A DNA stretch of 64,000 bases from Hyperoodon ampullatus (lineage: Eukaryota; Chordata; Mammalia; Artiodactyla; Ziphiidae). The notes beneath the pieces were generated by a model. It ran no database searches. It was not told where the DNA came from and saw only the letters and a program-made list of their open reading frames with translations. Numbering within the stretch: the first letter of the stretch is position 1; every line of letters begins with the position of its first letter. Positions 38,601 through 50,813 of this stretch are shown here, piece by piece. Location: positions 930,001-994,000 of the forward strand of contig CATKHW010000285.1 in the NCBI GenBank assembly GCA_949752795.1. Reading direction: 5' to 3'. A program made the translations under genes and the position numbers.

Positions 38601-38980
38601 GACACACAGGAACTGTGCACATAGCCCACCTTGCAGAGAACCCCCAGCTCACCTGTCGCTCACAGCTGACACAGAATACCTCAGAGCAGGACTTGAACTA
38701 ACAAACAGCAGCTCTGACAGGTCTGTGACCATGGCTATCACTCTCTGCAGGCTCTTTCTGCCTGGTCTTCCAGACACTTCCACTGCAGCCAGGGCACCAG
38801 GCCTCTGTCTACACCCACCATCATTCCTCTCCCTGACTCCTGGGTTCCTCTCATTAGGATAGTGTCTTCTTGAAGTTGTTTTCCACTCATGGACCAGATA
38901 AAATGCTAAGAAAACAAGCCGCAGCTGCAGCCCCTTGTCTATCCTGACTCTCAAGAGCCCACACCTGTTCCTAGGGCCTG
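38601..38980. other. Unrecognised unique sequence
   Basis: About 380 bp between the short tandem repeat and the first 2.73-kb unit. It is moderately GC-rich. I recognise no gene, RNA or repeat family in it. Confidence 0.5.
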
Positions 38981-39888
38981 GCCCGTTTAGCAAGTTTCAT
39001 TTTCTGCAACTGTGAGCCCCTGAGGGGTGAGGATTGGCTGATTTTGGTAGCCTGAAACTGCCTGCCAGCCCTCCACAGGTGTGCCTGGGTTGAGAGAAAT
39101 ATAAACAGATCTCCAGTGAGCGACAGCCCTTGTAGCTGTGACTGACGCCATATTCTCTGCCCCATAGGCAGTGCCGGGGCTGTGCTGGTGGGAGGGAGTG
39201 AGGGGCCGTGGCTTTGTGGGTGGCCCAGTGTGAGTGGGGCTCTGCTGGACTTTCTGCAGGAGTTGCCAGGATGCCACCTGCTAAAGAAGAGGATGTGTCA
39301 CTGATACCTGCCGCTGGAATTTCTCCCCAGGCAGAGGTGAGGAAGTAAAAAAGCAGTGGGGGCCGTGGCAGGAGGGGTATCTCAGGCAGGGCAATGGAAA
39401 GCTTCCAGAAGAGCGCCCAGGGCCAGGACCATCCTGGCTGGCCTGCAGGCACCAAGTTGGCCTGCGTGCTGTCGCTGGTGTGGCTCCACGGCCCTTCCTC
39501 TAGGATTTCAAGACCTTGTACATATTCAGGGGTTTTACCTGGGAAGGGTGGGAAAAGTTCAACAGCAGCTGGCCTGGGGCTCAGCTCACTGTTACTCACA
39601 GATGCCTCGGCATGGCCCCCAGCTTTGAAATGTGGACGCTCCTTGCGTAGGAGTGGGCTGCTGTCTCTATGGGAGATGATTCCCCACCTCTGACCAATTT
39701 AAGAATTCTTTACCGCTGGAGCAAGTGCCCTGATAGGGTTTTCCTCTGTCTAACTCGTGGGTTCAGGTTATTTTTTTCTTTTTTGGTTCAAGTTAGATTT
39801 TATTCCTCTTTTATGTATTTATAGATATAAGCATGGAAATAATTCATTCATATAAATACATCTGTGTGAAGGGAAGAACTTTTTTCTG

Positions 39889-40868
39889 TTTTATTTTTAA
39901 ATTTTATTTTTAAAAATTTTGAAATTTAATTTTATTTATTTTTTTATACAGCAGGTTATTATTAGTTATGTATTTTATGCATATACATGTATACAGGGCA
40001 ATCCCAGTCTCCCAACTCATCCCAACACCACCTACCCATGGCTTCCCACACTTGGTGTCCATACGTGTGTTCTCTACCTCTGTGTCTCTATTTCTTCCCT
40101 GCAAAGCAGTTCATCTGTACCATTTTTCTAGGTTCCACATATATGCATTAATATACAATATTTGTTTTCTCTTTCTGACTTACTTCATTCTGTATGACAG
40201 TCTCTAGATACATCGACGTCTCTACAAATGACCCAGTTTCATTCCTTCTTCTGGCTGAGTAATATTCTATTTTATATATGTACCACGTCTTTATCCATTC
40301 GTCTGTCTGTGGGTATTTAGGTTTCTTCCATTACCTGGCTATCGTAAATAGTGCTGAAATGAGCATTGTGGTGAATGTGCCTTTTTGATTTACGGTTTTC
40401 TCTGGGTATATGCCCAGAAGTGGGATTGCTGGATCATATGGTAATTCTATTTCTAGTTTTTTTAAGGAAACTCCATACTGTTCTCCATCGTGACTGTATC
40501 AATTTACATTTCCACCACTAGTGGAAGAGGGATCCTTTTGTCCACACCCTCCCCAGAATTCGTTGTTTGTAGATTTTCTGATGATGCCGATTCTAACAGG
40601 TGTGAGGTGATACCTCATTGTAGCTTTGATTTGCATTTCTCTAATAATTAGTGATGTTGAGCAGCTTTTCATGTGTGTCTTGGCCATCTCTGTGTCTTCT
40701 TTGAAGAAGCGTCTCTTTAGATCTTCTGCCCATTTTTGTATTGGGTTGTTTGGTGTTTTAATATTAAGCTGCATGAGCTCTTTATATATATTGGAGATTA
40801 AACCTTTGTCCATTGATTCGTTTGCAAATATTTTCGCCCATTCTGAGGGATGCTTTTTGCCATTCCCG
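39889..40868 (-). mobile_element. LINE-1 fragment A in unit M1 (3' UTR and end of ORF2)
   Basis: 5'-truncated LINE-1 on the minus strand. The T-rich start is its A-tail, then a 3' UTR (TTATACAGCAGGTTATTATT on the plus strand), then the end of ORF2. The minus-strand frame at 40499-40813 gives about 104 residues typical of the ORF2 C-terminal region ([30 protein letters not shown]) and then breaks. The same truncation point occurs in all five units, so insertion came before amplification. Not mobile. Confidence 0.9.
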
Positions 40869-41098
40869 TTTTTTTTTTAACAAAACAAGAAAGAAAGAAA
40901 AAGAAGCAGAACACTAATGTGTGTAAAATATGCCTTTTGAAACTGTCGTTTTGAAATATGGACATCCTTTGAATTTTTTTGATCGCTATATGAACCCAGG
41001 ATTTGTTTTCAGGGCAGGTGTCATTTACAGGCCTGCAATGATTTTGAATATCAACTGACCTTTAGCGCTGGGATTAAAGCTGCTGTTGTGTGAAACGG

Positions 41099-41115
41099 CC
41101 ACAAGGTGGCAGCAG
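41099..41115 (+). promoter_or_regulatory. CTCF-like motif in unit M1
   Basis: CCACAAGGTGGCAG is close to the vertebrate CTCF core consensus (CCA, C/G, any, AG, G/A, G/T, GGC, A/G, C/G). Binding is not shown; the call is by motif only. Confidence 0.4.
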
Positions 41116-41242
41116 TTCTCCCTTACCAAATCTGGTTACTGGGGCAACAGAGCCTCAAAGGAAGTCGTGTTCTAGATTGGAATTTAGAATGGAATGTGCC
41201 AGGAGAAAGCCCCTCAAGTTTCTCTCACTACTTCTTGTTCGT

Positions 41243-41710
41243 GTTTTTAATTTAATTTTTTATTTTTTATTACAGCAAATTTGATTACAATGTTTGGCTT
41301 GTTGTAGGTGTTTAAGATGTGGTTCTTTTACACATATACATATGTCTGTTCTTCCTGGGATCCTTTTCCCATGTACCTTATGACAGAATGTTGAGTAGTC
41401 TTCTCTTGGTATTCTGTAGGTCTTTGGTGATTATATATGTCACCTGTGTTTGTATATGTCTGTTAACCCCAATATCATAATTAAACCAATCCTCACACCT
41501 TTTCATTGGTGAACCATAAGTTTGTTGAATGAATCTGTGATTGCCCTTCTCCGTGGAAATATCTGCCCTGGTATCCATTTTTCGGTCACACCTATAAGAG
41601 ATATGATATGATATGTGTCTTTCACTTTCTGACTTACTACAAGTCACGTGATTACCTCTAGACACACATACGGTGCTGCAAATGGCATTGTGTCCTTTTA
41701 TTCCTTGGCT
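41243..41710 (-). mobile_element. LINE-1 fragment B in unit M1 (older 3' UTR piece)
   Basis: The plus strand reads TTATTACAGCAAATTTGATT, then diverged LINE-1 3' UTR text, ending near GGTGCTGCAAATGGCATTGT. This is the minus-strand orientation of an older LINE-1 3' UTR and the very end of ORF2. Corresponding pieces are at 43974-44441, 46704-47171, 49434-49900 and 52164-52631. The 95-residue minus-strand open frames inside it are relics or chance. Confidence 0.75.
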
Positions 41711-42624
41711 TCTATTCTGCGTTAGCGAGGTCCATTTTCAACAATGTGATTCCCTGAGGGCTGAAGATTAGCTGACCTGGGTAGCCTGACCCTGCTGCCC
41801 GACCCTCCCCTGGTGTGCCTGGATTGAGGTCAATATAAACAGCACTGCAGGCAGCAATAGCCCCTGAAGCTGTGCCTGACTCCATATGCTCTGCCCCGTC
41901 AGCAGTCTCGGGGCTGTGCTGGTGGGAGGGAGTGGTTGGCCACGGCTTTGTGGGTGGCCCGGTGTGAGTGGGTCTCTGCTGGACTTTCTGCAGTAGTTGC
42001 CACGCTTCCACCTGTAAAGAAGAGGATGTGGCACCCATACCTTCCGCTGGAATATCTCTCCGGAGAGAGGTGAGGAAGGAAAAAATTAGTGGGTGCCGGG
42101 ACAGGAGGGGTATCTCAGGCAGGGCAATGGAATGCTTCCAGAAGAGCGCCCAGGGCCAGGACAATCCTGGCTGGCCTGCAGGCACCAAGTTGGCCTGCGT
42201 GCTGTCGCTGGTGTGGATCCACGCCCCTTCCTCTAGGCTTTCAAGGCCTTGTACATATTCAGGTGTTTTACCTGGGAAGGGTGGGAAAAGTTGAACAGCA
42301 GCTCGCCTGGGGCTCAGCTCACGGTTACTCACAGATGCCTCGGCATGGCCCCCCGCTTTGCAATGAGGACGCTCCTTGCATAGGAGTGGGTTGCTGGCTC
42401 TATCGGTGATGATTCCCCACCTCTGACCAATTTCAGAATTCTTTACCGCTGGAGCAAGTGCCCTGATAGGGTTTTCCTCTGTCTAACTCGTGGGTTCAGG
42501 TCTTTTTTTTTCTTTTTTGGTTCAAGTTAGATTTTATTCCTCTTTTATGTATTTATAGATATAAGCATGGAAATAATTCATTCATATAAATACATCTGTG
42601 TGAAGGGAAGAACTTTTTTCTGTT

Positions 42625-43603
42625 TTATTTTTAAATTTCATTTTTTTAAATTTTGAAATTTAATTTTATTTATTTTTTTATACAGCAGGTTATTATTAGT
42701 TATGTATTTTATCCATATACATGTATACAGGTCAATCCCAATCTCCCAACTCATCCCAACACCACCTCCCCATGGCTTCCCACACTTGGTGTCCATACGT
42801 GTGTTCTCTACCTCTGTGTCTCTATTTCTTCCCTGAAAACCTGTTCATCTGTTCCATTTTTCTAGGTTCCACGTATATGCATTAATGTACAATATTTGTT
42901 TGTCTCTTTCTGACTTACTTCATTCTGTATGACAGTCTCTAGATCCATCGACGTCTCTACAAATGACCCAGTTTCATTCCTTCTTATGGCTGAGTAATAT
43001 TCCATTTTATATATGTACCACATCTTTATCCATTGGTCTGTCTATGGGTATTTAGGTTGCTTCCATTACCTGGCTATCGTAAATAGTGCTGAAATGAGCA
43101 TTGTGGTGAATGTGCCTTTTTGATTTATGGTTTTATCTGGGTATATGCCCAGAAGTGGGATTGCTGGATCATATGGTAATTCTATTTCTAGTTTTTTTAA
43201 GGAAACTCCATACTGTTCTCCATCGTGACTGTATCAATTTACATTTCCACCACTAGTGGAAGAGGGATCCTTTTGTCCACACCCTCCCCAGAATTCGTTG
43301 TTTGTAGATTTTCTGATGATGCCGATTCTAACAGGTGTGAAGTGTTACCTCATTCTAGTTTTGATTTGCATTTCTCTAATAATTAGTGATGTTGAGCAGC
43401 TTTTCATGTGCGTCTTGTCCATCTCTGTGTCTTCTTTGAAGAAACGTCTCTTTAGATCTTCTGCCCATTTTTGTATTGGGTTGTTTGTTGTTTTAGTATT
43501 AAGCTGCATGTGCTCTTTATATATATTGGAGATTAAATCTTTGTCCATTGATTCGTTTGCAAATATTTTCGCCCATTCTGAGGGATGCTTTTTGCCATTC
43601 CCG
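42625..43603 (-). mobile_element. LINE-1 fragment A in unit M2
   Basis: Same insertion as in M1, with the same 5' truncation. The ORF2 remnant is shorter here (43345-43548) because of an extra stop. Confidence 0.9.
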
Positions 43604-43829
43604 TTTTTTTAACAAAAAAAGAAAGAAAGAACAAGAAGCAGAACACTAATGTGTGTAAAATATGCCTTTTGAAACTGTCGTTTTGAAATATGGACGTCCT
43701 TTGAATTTTTTGGTCGCTATATGAACCCAGGATTTGTTTTCAGGGCAGGTGTCATTTACAGGCCTGCAATGATTTTGAATATCAACTGACCATTAGCGCT
43801 GGGATTAAAGCTGCTGTTGTGTGAAACGG

Positions 43830-43846
43830 CCACAAGGTGGCAGCAG
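43830..43846 (+). promoter_or_regulatory. CTCF-like motif in unit M2
   Basis: Identical CCACAAGGTGGCAG in the same orientation, 2731 bp after the first. Confidence 0.4.
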
Positions 43847-43973
43847 GTCTCCCTTACCAAATCTGGTTACTGGGGCAACAGAGCCTCAATGGAAGTCCTG
43901 TTCTAGATTGGAATTTAGAATGGAATGTGCCAGGAGAAAGCCCCTCAAGTTTGTCTCACTACTTCTTGTTCGT

Positions 43974-44441
43974 GTTTTTAATTTATTTTTTTATTTTTTA
44001 TTACAGCAAATTTGATTACAATGTTTGGCTTGTTGTAGGTATGGAAGATGTGGTTCTTTTACACATATACATATGTCAGTTCTTCCTGGCATCCTTTTCC
44101 CATGTACCTTATGAAAGAATGTTGAGTATTCTTCTCTTGGTATTCTGTAGGTCTTCGGTGATTATATATGTCACCTGTGTTTGTATATGTCTGTTAACCC
44201 CAATATCATAATGAAACCAATCCTCACACCTTTCCTTTGGTGAACAATAAGTTTGTTGAATGCATCTGTGATTGCCCTTCTCCGTGGAAATATCTGCCCT
44301 GGTATCCATATTTCGGTCACACCTATAAGAGATATGATATGATATGTGTCTTTCACTTTCTGACTTACTACAATTCACGTGATTACCTCTAGACACACAT
44401 ACGGTGCTGCAAATGGCATTGTGTCCTTTTATTCCTTGGCT
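43974..44441 (-). mobile_element. LINE-1 fragment B in unit M2
   Basis: Same diverged 3' UTR piece as in M1. Confidence 0.75.
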
Positions 44442-45354
44442 TCTATTCTGCCTTAGCGAGGTCCATTTTCAACAATGTGATTCCCTGAGGGCTGAGGATT
44501 AGCTGACCTGGGTAGCCTGACACTGCCGGCCGGCCCTCCCAAGGTGTGCCTGGGTTGAGGTCAATATAAACAGCACTGCAGGCAGCAATAGCCCCTGAAG
44601 CTCTGCCTGACGCCATATTCTCTGCCCAGTCAGCAGTCTCGGGGCTGTGCTGGTGGGAGGGAGTGAGAGGTCACGGCTTTGTGGGTGGCCCGTTGTGAGT
44701 GTGTCTCTGTTGGACTTTCTGCAGGAGTTGCCAGGCTTCCACCTGTAAAGAAGAGGATGTGTCACCCAAACCTTCCGCTGGAAATTCTCTCTGGACAGAG
44801 GTGAGGAAGGAAAAAAGCAGTGGGGGCCGGGACAGGAGGGGTATCTCAGGCAGGGCAATGGAAAGCTTCCAGAAGAGCGCCCAGGGACAGGACCATCCTG
44901 GCTGGCCTGCAGGCACCAAGTTGGCCTGCGTGCTGTCGCTGGTGTGGCTCCACGCCCCTTCCTCTAGGATTTCAAGCCCTTGTACATATTCAGGTGTTTT
45001 ACCTGGGAAGGGTGGGAAAAGTTCAACAGCAGCTTGCCTGGGGCTCAGTTCACGGTTACTCACAGATGCCTCGGCATGGCCCCCCGCTTTGCAATGAGGA
45101 CGCTCCTTGCGTAGGAGTGGGCTGCTGGCTGTATGGGAGATGATTCCCCACCTCTGACCAATTTCAGAATTGTTTACTGCTGGAACAAGTGCCTTGATAG
45201 GGTTTTCCTCTGTCTAACTCGTGGGTTCAGGTTTTTTTTTTTCTTTTTTGGTTCAAGTTAGATTTTATTCCTCTTTTATGTATTTATAGATATAAGCATG
45301 GAAATAATTCATTCATATAAATACATCTGTGTGAAGGGAAGGACTTTTTTCTGT

Positions 45355-46333
45355 TTTATTTTTAAATTTTATTTTTTAAAATTTTGAAATTTAATTTTAT
45401 TTATTTTTTATACAGCAGGTTATTATTAGTTATGTATTTTATGCATATACATGTATACAGGACCATCCCAGTCTCCCAACTCATCCCAAAACCACCTCCC
45501 CATGTCTTCCCACACTTGGTGTCCATACGTGTGTTCTCTATATCTGTTTCTCTCTTTCTTCCCTGCAAACCAGTTCATCTGTACCATTTTTCTAGGTTCC
45601 ACATATATGCATTAATATACAATATTTGTTTGTCACTTTCTGACTTACTTCATTCTGTATGACAGTCTCTAGATCCATCGACGTCTCTACAAATGACCCA
45701 GTTTCATTCCTTCTTATGGCTGAGTAATATTCCATTTTATATATGTACCACATCTTTATCCATTCGTCTGTCTGTGGGTATTTAGGTTGCTTCCATTACC
45801 TGGCTATCGTAAATAGTGCTGAAATGAGCATTGTGGTGAATGTGCCTTTTTGATTTATGGTTTTATCTGGGTATATGCCCAGAAGTGGGATTGCTGGATC
45901 ATATGGTAATTCTATTTCTAGGTTTTTTAAGGAAACTCCATACTGTTCTCCATCGTGACTGTATCAATTTACATTTCCACCAGTAGTGGAAGAGGGATCC
46001 TTTTGTCCACACCCTCCCCAGAATTCGTTGTTTGTAGATTTTCTGATGATGCCGATTCTAACAGGTGTGAGGTGATACCTCATTGTAGTTTTGATTTGCA
46101 TTTCTCTAATAATTAGTGATGTTGAGCAGCTTTTCATGTGCGTCTTGTCCATCTCTGTTTCTTCTTTGAAGAAACGTCTCTTTAGATCTTCTGCCCATTT
46201 TTGTATTGGGTTGTTTGTTGTTTTAATATTAAGCTGCATGAGCTCTTTATATATATTGGAGATTAAACCTTTGTCCATTGAATCGTTTGCAAATATTTTC
46301 GCCCATTCTGAGGGATGCTTTTTGCCATTCCCG
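45355..46333 (-). mobile_element. LINE-1 fragment A in unit M3
   Basis: Same insertion; the ORF2 C-terminal remnant is open at 45964-46278 on the minus strand. Confidence 0.9.
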
Positions 46334-46559
46334 TTTTTTTAACAAAAAAAGAAAGAAAGAAAAAGAAGCAGAACACTAATGTGTGTAAAATATGCCTTTT
46401 GAAACTGTCGTTTTGAAATATGGACGTCCTTTGAATTTTTTGGTCGCTATATGAACCCAGGATTTGTTTTCAGGGCAGGTGTCATTTACAGGCCTGCAAT
46501 GATTTTGAATATCAACTGACCATTAGCGCTGGGATTAAAGCTGCTGTTGTGTGAAACGG

Positions 46560-46576
46560 CCACAAGGTGGCAGCAG
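46560..46576 (+). promoter_or_regulatory. CTCF-like motif in unit M3
   Basis: Identical motif, 2730 bp further on. Confidence 0.4.
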
Positions 46577-46703
46577 GTCTCCCTTACCAAATCTGGTTAC
46601 TGGGGCAACAGAGCCTCAATGGAAGTCGTGTTCTAGATTGGAATTTAGAATGGAATGTGCCAGGAGAAAGCCCCTCAAGTTTGTCTCACTACTTCTTGTT
46701 CGT

Positions 46704-47171
46704 GTTTTTAATTTAATTATTTATTTTTTATTACAGCAAATTTGATTACAATGTTTGGCTTGTTGTAGGTGTGGAAGATGTGGTTCTTTTACACATATAC
46801 ATATGTCTGTTCTTCCTGGGATCCTTTTCCCATGTACCTTATGACAGAATGTTGAGTAGTCTTCTCTTGGTATTCTGTAGGTCTTTGGTGATTATATATG
46901 TCACCTGTGTTTGTATATGTCTGTTAACCCCAATATCATAATTAAACCAATCCTCACACCTTTCCATTGGTGAACCATAAGTTTGTTGAATGAATCTCTG
47001 ATTGCCCTTCTCCGTGGAAATATCTGCCCTGGTATCCATTTTTCGGTCACACCTATAAGAGATATGATATGATATGTGTCTTTCACTTTCTGACTTACAA
47101 CAACTCACGTGCTTACCTCTAGACACACCTACGGTGCTACAAATGGCACTGTGTCCTTTTATTCCTTGGCT
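46704..47171 (-). mobile_element. LINE-1 fragment B in unit M3
   Basis: Same diverged 3' UTR piece as in M1. Confidence 0.75.
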
Positions 47172-48084
47172 TCTATTCTGCCTTAGCGAGGTCCATTTTC
47201 AACAATGTGATTCCCTGAGGGCTGAGGATTAGCTGACCTGGGTAGCCTGACCCTGCCGGCCGGCCCTCCCCAGGTGTGCCTGGGTTGAGGTCAATATAAA
47301 CAGCGCTGCAGGCAGCAATGGCCCCTGAAGCTGTGCCTGACTCCATATTCTCTGCCCCGTCAGCAGTGTCGGGGCTGTGCTGGTGGGAGGGAGTGAGGGG
47401 TCACGGCTTTGTTGGTGGCCCGGTGTGAGTGGGTCTCTGCTGGACTTTCTGCAGGAGTTGCCAGGCTTCCACCTGTAATGAAGAGGATGTGTCACCCATA
47501 CCTTCCGCTGGAATTTCTCTCCGGACAGAGGTGAGGAAGGAAAAAATCAGTGGGGGCCGGGACAGTAGGGGTATCTCAGGCAGGGCAATGGAAAGCTTCC
47601 AGAAGAGCGCCCAGGGCCAGGACCATCCTGACTGGCCTGCAGGCACCATGTTGGCCTGCGTGCTGTCGCTGGTGTGGCTCCACGGCCCTTCCTCTAGGAT
47701 TTCAATCCCTTGTACATATTCAGGTGTTTTACCTGGGAAGGGTGGGAAAAGTTCAACAGCAGCTGGCCTGGGGCTCAGCTCACGGTTACTCACAGATGCC
47801 TCGGCATGGCCCCCCACTTTGCAATGAGGACGCTCCTTGCATAGGAGTGGGCTGCTGGCTCTATGGGAGATGATTCCCCACCTCTGACCAATTTCAGAAT
47901 TGTTTACCGATGGAGCAAGTGCCTTGATTGTGTTTTCCTCTGTCTAACTCGTGGATTCAGGTTTTTTTTTTTTTTTTTGGTTCAAGTTAGATTTTATTCC
48001 TCTTTTATGTATTTATAGATATAAGCATGGAAATAATTCATTCATATAAATACATCTGTGTGAAGGGAAGGACTTTTTTCTGTT

Positions 48085-49062
48085 TTATTTTTAAATTTTA
48101 TTTTTTAAAATTTTGAAATTTAATTTTATTTATTTTTTATACAGCAGGTTATTATTAGTTATGTATTTTATGCATATACATGTATACAGGTCAATCCCAA
48201 TCTCCCAACTCATCACAACACCACCTCCCCATGGCTTCCCACACTTGGTGTCCATACGTGTGTTCTCTACTTCTGTGTCTCTATTTCTTCCCTGCAAACC
48301 AGTTCATCTGTACCATTTTTCTAGGTTCCACATATATGCATTAATATACAATATTTGTTTGTCTCTTTCTGACTTACTTCATTCTGTATGACAGTCTCTA
48401 GATCCATCGACGTCTCTACAAATGACCCAGTTTCATGCCTTCTTATGGCTGAGTAATATTCCATTTTATATATGTACCACATCTTTATCCATTCGTCTGT
48501 CTGTGGGTATTTAGGTTGCTTCCATTACCTGGCTATCGTAAATAGTGCTGAAATGAGCATTGTTGTGAATGTGCCTTTTTGATTTATGGTTTTATCTGGG
48601 TATATGCCCAGAAGTGGGATTGCTGGATCATATGGTAATTCTATTTCTAGTTTTTTTAAGGAAACTCCATACTCTTCCCCATCTTGACTGTATCAATTTA
48701 CATTTCCACCACTAGTGGAAGAGGGATCCTTTTGTCCACACCCTCCCCAGAATTCGTTGTTTGTAGATTTTCTGATGATGCCAATTGTAACAGGTGTGAG
48801 GTGATACCTCATTGTAGTTTTGATTTGCATTTCTCTAATAATTAGAGATGTTGAGCAGCTTTTCATGTGCGTCTTGGCCATCTCTGTGTCTTCTTTGAAG
48901 AAACGTCTCTTTAGATCTTCTGCCCATTTTTGTATTGGGTTGTTTGTTTTTTTAATATTAAGCTGCATGAGCTCTTTATATATATTGGAGATTAAACCTT
49001 TGTCCATTGATTCGTTTGCAAATATTTTCGCCCATTCTGAGGGATGCTTTTTGCCATTCCCG
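48085..49062 (-). mobile_element. LINE-1 fragment A in unit M4
   Basis: Same insertion; the ORF2 C-terminal remnant is open at 48693-49007 on the minus strand. Confidence 0.9.
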
Positions 49063-49288
49063 TTTTTTTAACAAAAAAAGAAAGAAAGAAAAAGAAGCAG
49101 AACACTAATGTGTGTAAAATATGCCTTTTGAAACTGTCGTTTTGAAATATGGACGTCCTTTGAATTTTTTGGTCGATATATGAACCCAGGATTAGTTTTC
49201 AGGGCAGGTGTCATTTACAGGCCTGCAATGATTTTGATTATCAACTGACCATTAGCGCTGGGATAAAAGCTGCTGTTTTATGAAACGG

Positions 49289-49305
49289 CCACAAGCTGGC
49301 AGCAG
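49289..49305 (+). promoter_or_regulatory. Weakened CTCF-like motif in unit M4
   Basis: CCACAAGCTGGCAG has a substitution at a core G, expected to weaken CTCF recognition. Confidence 0.25.
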
Positions 49306-49433
49306 TTCTCCCTTACCAAATCTGGTTACTGGGGCAACAGAGCCTCAATGGAAGTCCTGTTCTAGATTGGAATTTAGAATGGAATGTGCCAGGTGAAAGC
49401 CCCTCAAGTTTGTCTCACTACTTCTTGTTCGTG

Positions 49434-49900
49434 TTTTTAATTTAATTTTTTATTTTTTATTACAGGTAATTTGATTACAGTGTTTGGCTTGTTGTAGGTG
49501 TGGAAGATGTGGCTCTTTTACACATATACATATGTCTGTTATTCCTGAAATCCCTTTCTCATGTACCTTATGACAGAATGTTGAGTAGTCTTCTCTTGGT
49601 ATTCTGTAGGTCTTTGGTGATTATATATGTCACCTGTGTTTGTATATGTCTGTTAACCCCAATATCATAATGAAACCAACCCTCACACCTTTCCATTGGT
49701 GAACCATAAGTTTGTTGAATGAATCTGTGATTGCCCTTCTCCGTGGAAATATCTGCCCTGGTATCCATTTTTCGGTCACACCTATAAGAGATATGATATG
49801 ATATGTGTCTTTCACTTTCTGACTTACTACAAGTCACGTGATTACCTCTATACACACCTACGGTACTGCAAATGGCATTGTGTCCTTTTATTCCTTGGCT
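49434..49900 (-). mobile_element. LINE-1 fragment B in unit M4
   Basis: Same diverged 3' UTR piece; shares private variants with M5. Confidence 0.75.
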
Positions 49901-50813
49901 TCTATTATGCCTTAGCGAGGTCCACTTTCAACAATGTGATTCCCTGAGGGCTGAGGATTAGCTGACCTGGGTAGCCTGACCCTGCCGGCCGGCCCTCCCC
50001 AGGTGTGCCTGTGTTGAGGTCAATATAAACAGCACTGCAGGCAGCAATAGCCCCTGAAGCTCTGCCTGACGCCATATTCTCTGCCCCATCAGCAGTCTCG
50101 GGGCTGTGCTGGTGGGAGGAAGTGAGGGGCCACGGCTTTGTGGGTGGCCCGTTGTGAGTGGGTTTCTGCTGGACTTTCTCCAGGAGATGCTAGGCTGCCC
50201 CCAGTAAACAGGAAGATGTGTCACCCATACCTTCCACTGGAATATCTCTCTGGACAAGGGTGAGGAAGGAAAAAAGCAGTGGGGGACGGGACAAGAGGGG
50301 TATCTCAGGCAGGGCAATGGAAAGCTTTCAGAATAGCGCCCAAGGCCAGGACCATCATGGCTGGCCTGCAGGAACCAAGTTGGCCGGCGTGCTGTCGCTG
50401 GTGTGGCTCCACGGCCCTTCCTCTAGGATTTCAAGGCCTTGTACATATTCAGGTGTTTTACCTGGGAAGGGTGGGAAAAGTTCAACAGCAGCTGGCCTGG
50501 GGCTCAGCTCACCGTTACTCACAGATGCCTCTGCATGGCCCGTAGCTATGCAATGAGAACGCTACTTGCGTAGGAGTGGGCTGCTGGCTCTATGGGAGAT
50601 GATTCCCCACCTCTGACCAATTTCAGAATTGTTTACCGCTGGAGCAAGTGCCCTGATAGGGTTTTCCTGTGTATAACTGGTGGGTTCAGGTTTTTTTTTT
50701 CTTTTTTGGTTCAAGTTAGATTTTATTCCTCTTTTATGTATTTATAGATATAAGCATGGAAATAATTCATTCATATAAATACATCTGTGTGAAGGGAAGA
50801 ACTTTTTTCTGTT

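Larger units (their letters stand above)
38981..41710 (+). repeat. 2.73-kb macrosatellite unit M1
   Basis: First copy of a tandem unit of about 2730 bp. In order it has a GC-rich segment (about 39000-39640), a T-rich tract and LINE-1 fragment A on the minus strand (about 39889-40868), a GA-rich run, a unique part with a CTCF-like motif (41099-41115), and LINE-1 fragment B on the minus strand (41243-41710). The first 350 bp differ more from the other copies than the rest does, as expected at the array edge. The left limit falls exactly at the phase chosen for the unit. Confidence 0.92.
41711..44441 (+). repeat. 2.73-kb macrosatellite unit M2
   Basis: 2731 bp, same order of parts as M1 and highly similar to M3-M5. 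The GC-rich segment is at about 41715-42400, LINE-1 fragment A at 42625-43603, CTCF-like motif at 43830-43846, LINE-1 fragment B at 43974-44441. Confidence 0.93.
44442..47171 (+). repeat. 2.73-kb macrosatellite unit M3
   Basis: 2730 bp with the same order of parts. LINE-1 fragment A is at 45355-46333, CTCF-like motif at 46560-46576, LINE-1 fragment B at 46704-47171. Confidence 0.93.
47172..49900 (+). repeat. 2.73-kb macrosatellite unit M4
   Basis: 2729 bp with the same order of parts. LINE-1 fragment A is at 48085-49062, LINE-1 fragment B at 49434-49900. Its CTCF-like motif (49289-49305) has G to C in a core position. It shares the variant ACCTACGGTACTGC near 49856 with M5, so the two copies are close relatives in that part. 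Confidence 0.93.

Noticed and set aside
38333..38862. Plus-strand open frames of 120-155 codons over the 66-71 bp tandem repeat
   Set aside because: They are explained by a short GC-rich repeat without stops; several frames are open at once and none has recognisable features.
40499..40813. A conserved 104-codon minus-strand gene in each macrosatellite unit
   Set aside because: It is the C-terminal remnant of LINE-1 ORF2 in a 5'-truncated insertion, not an independent gene.
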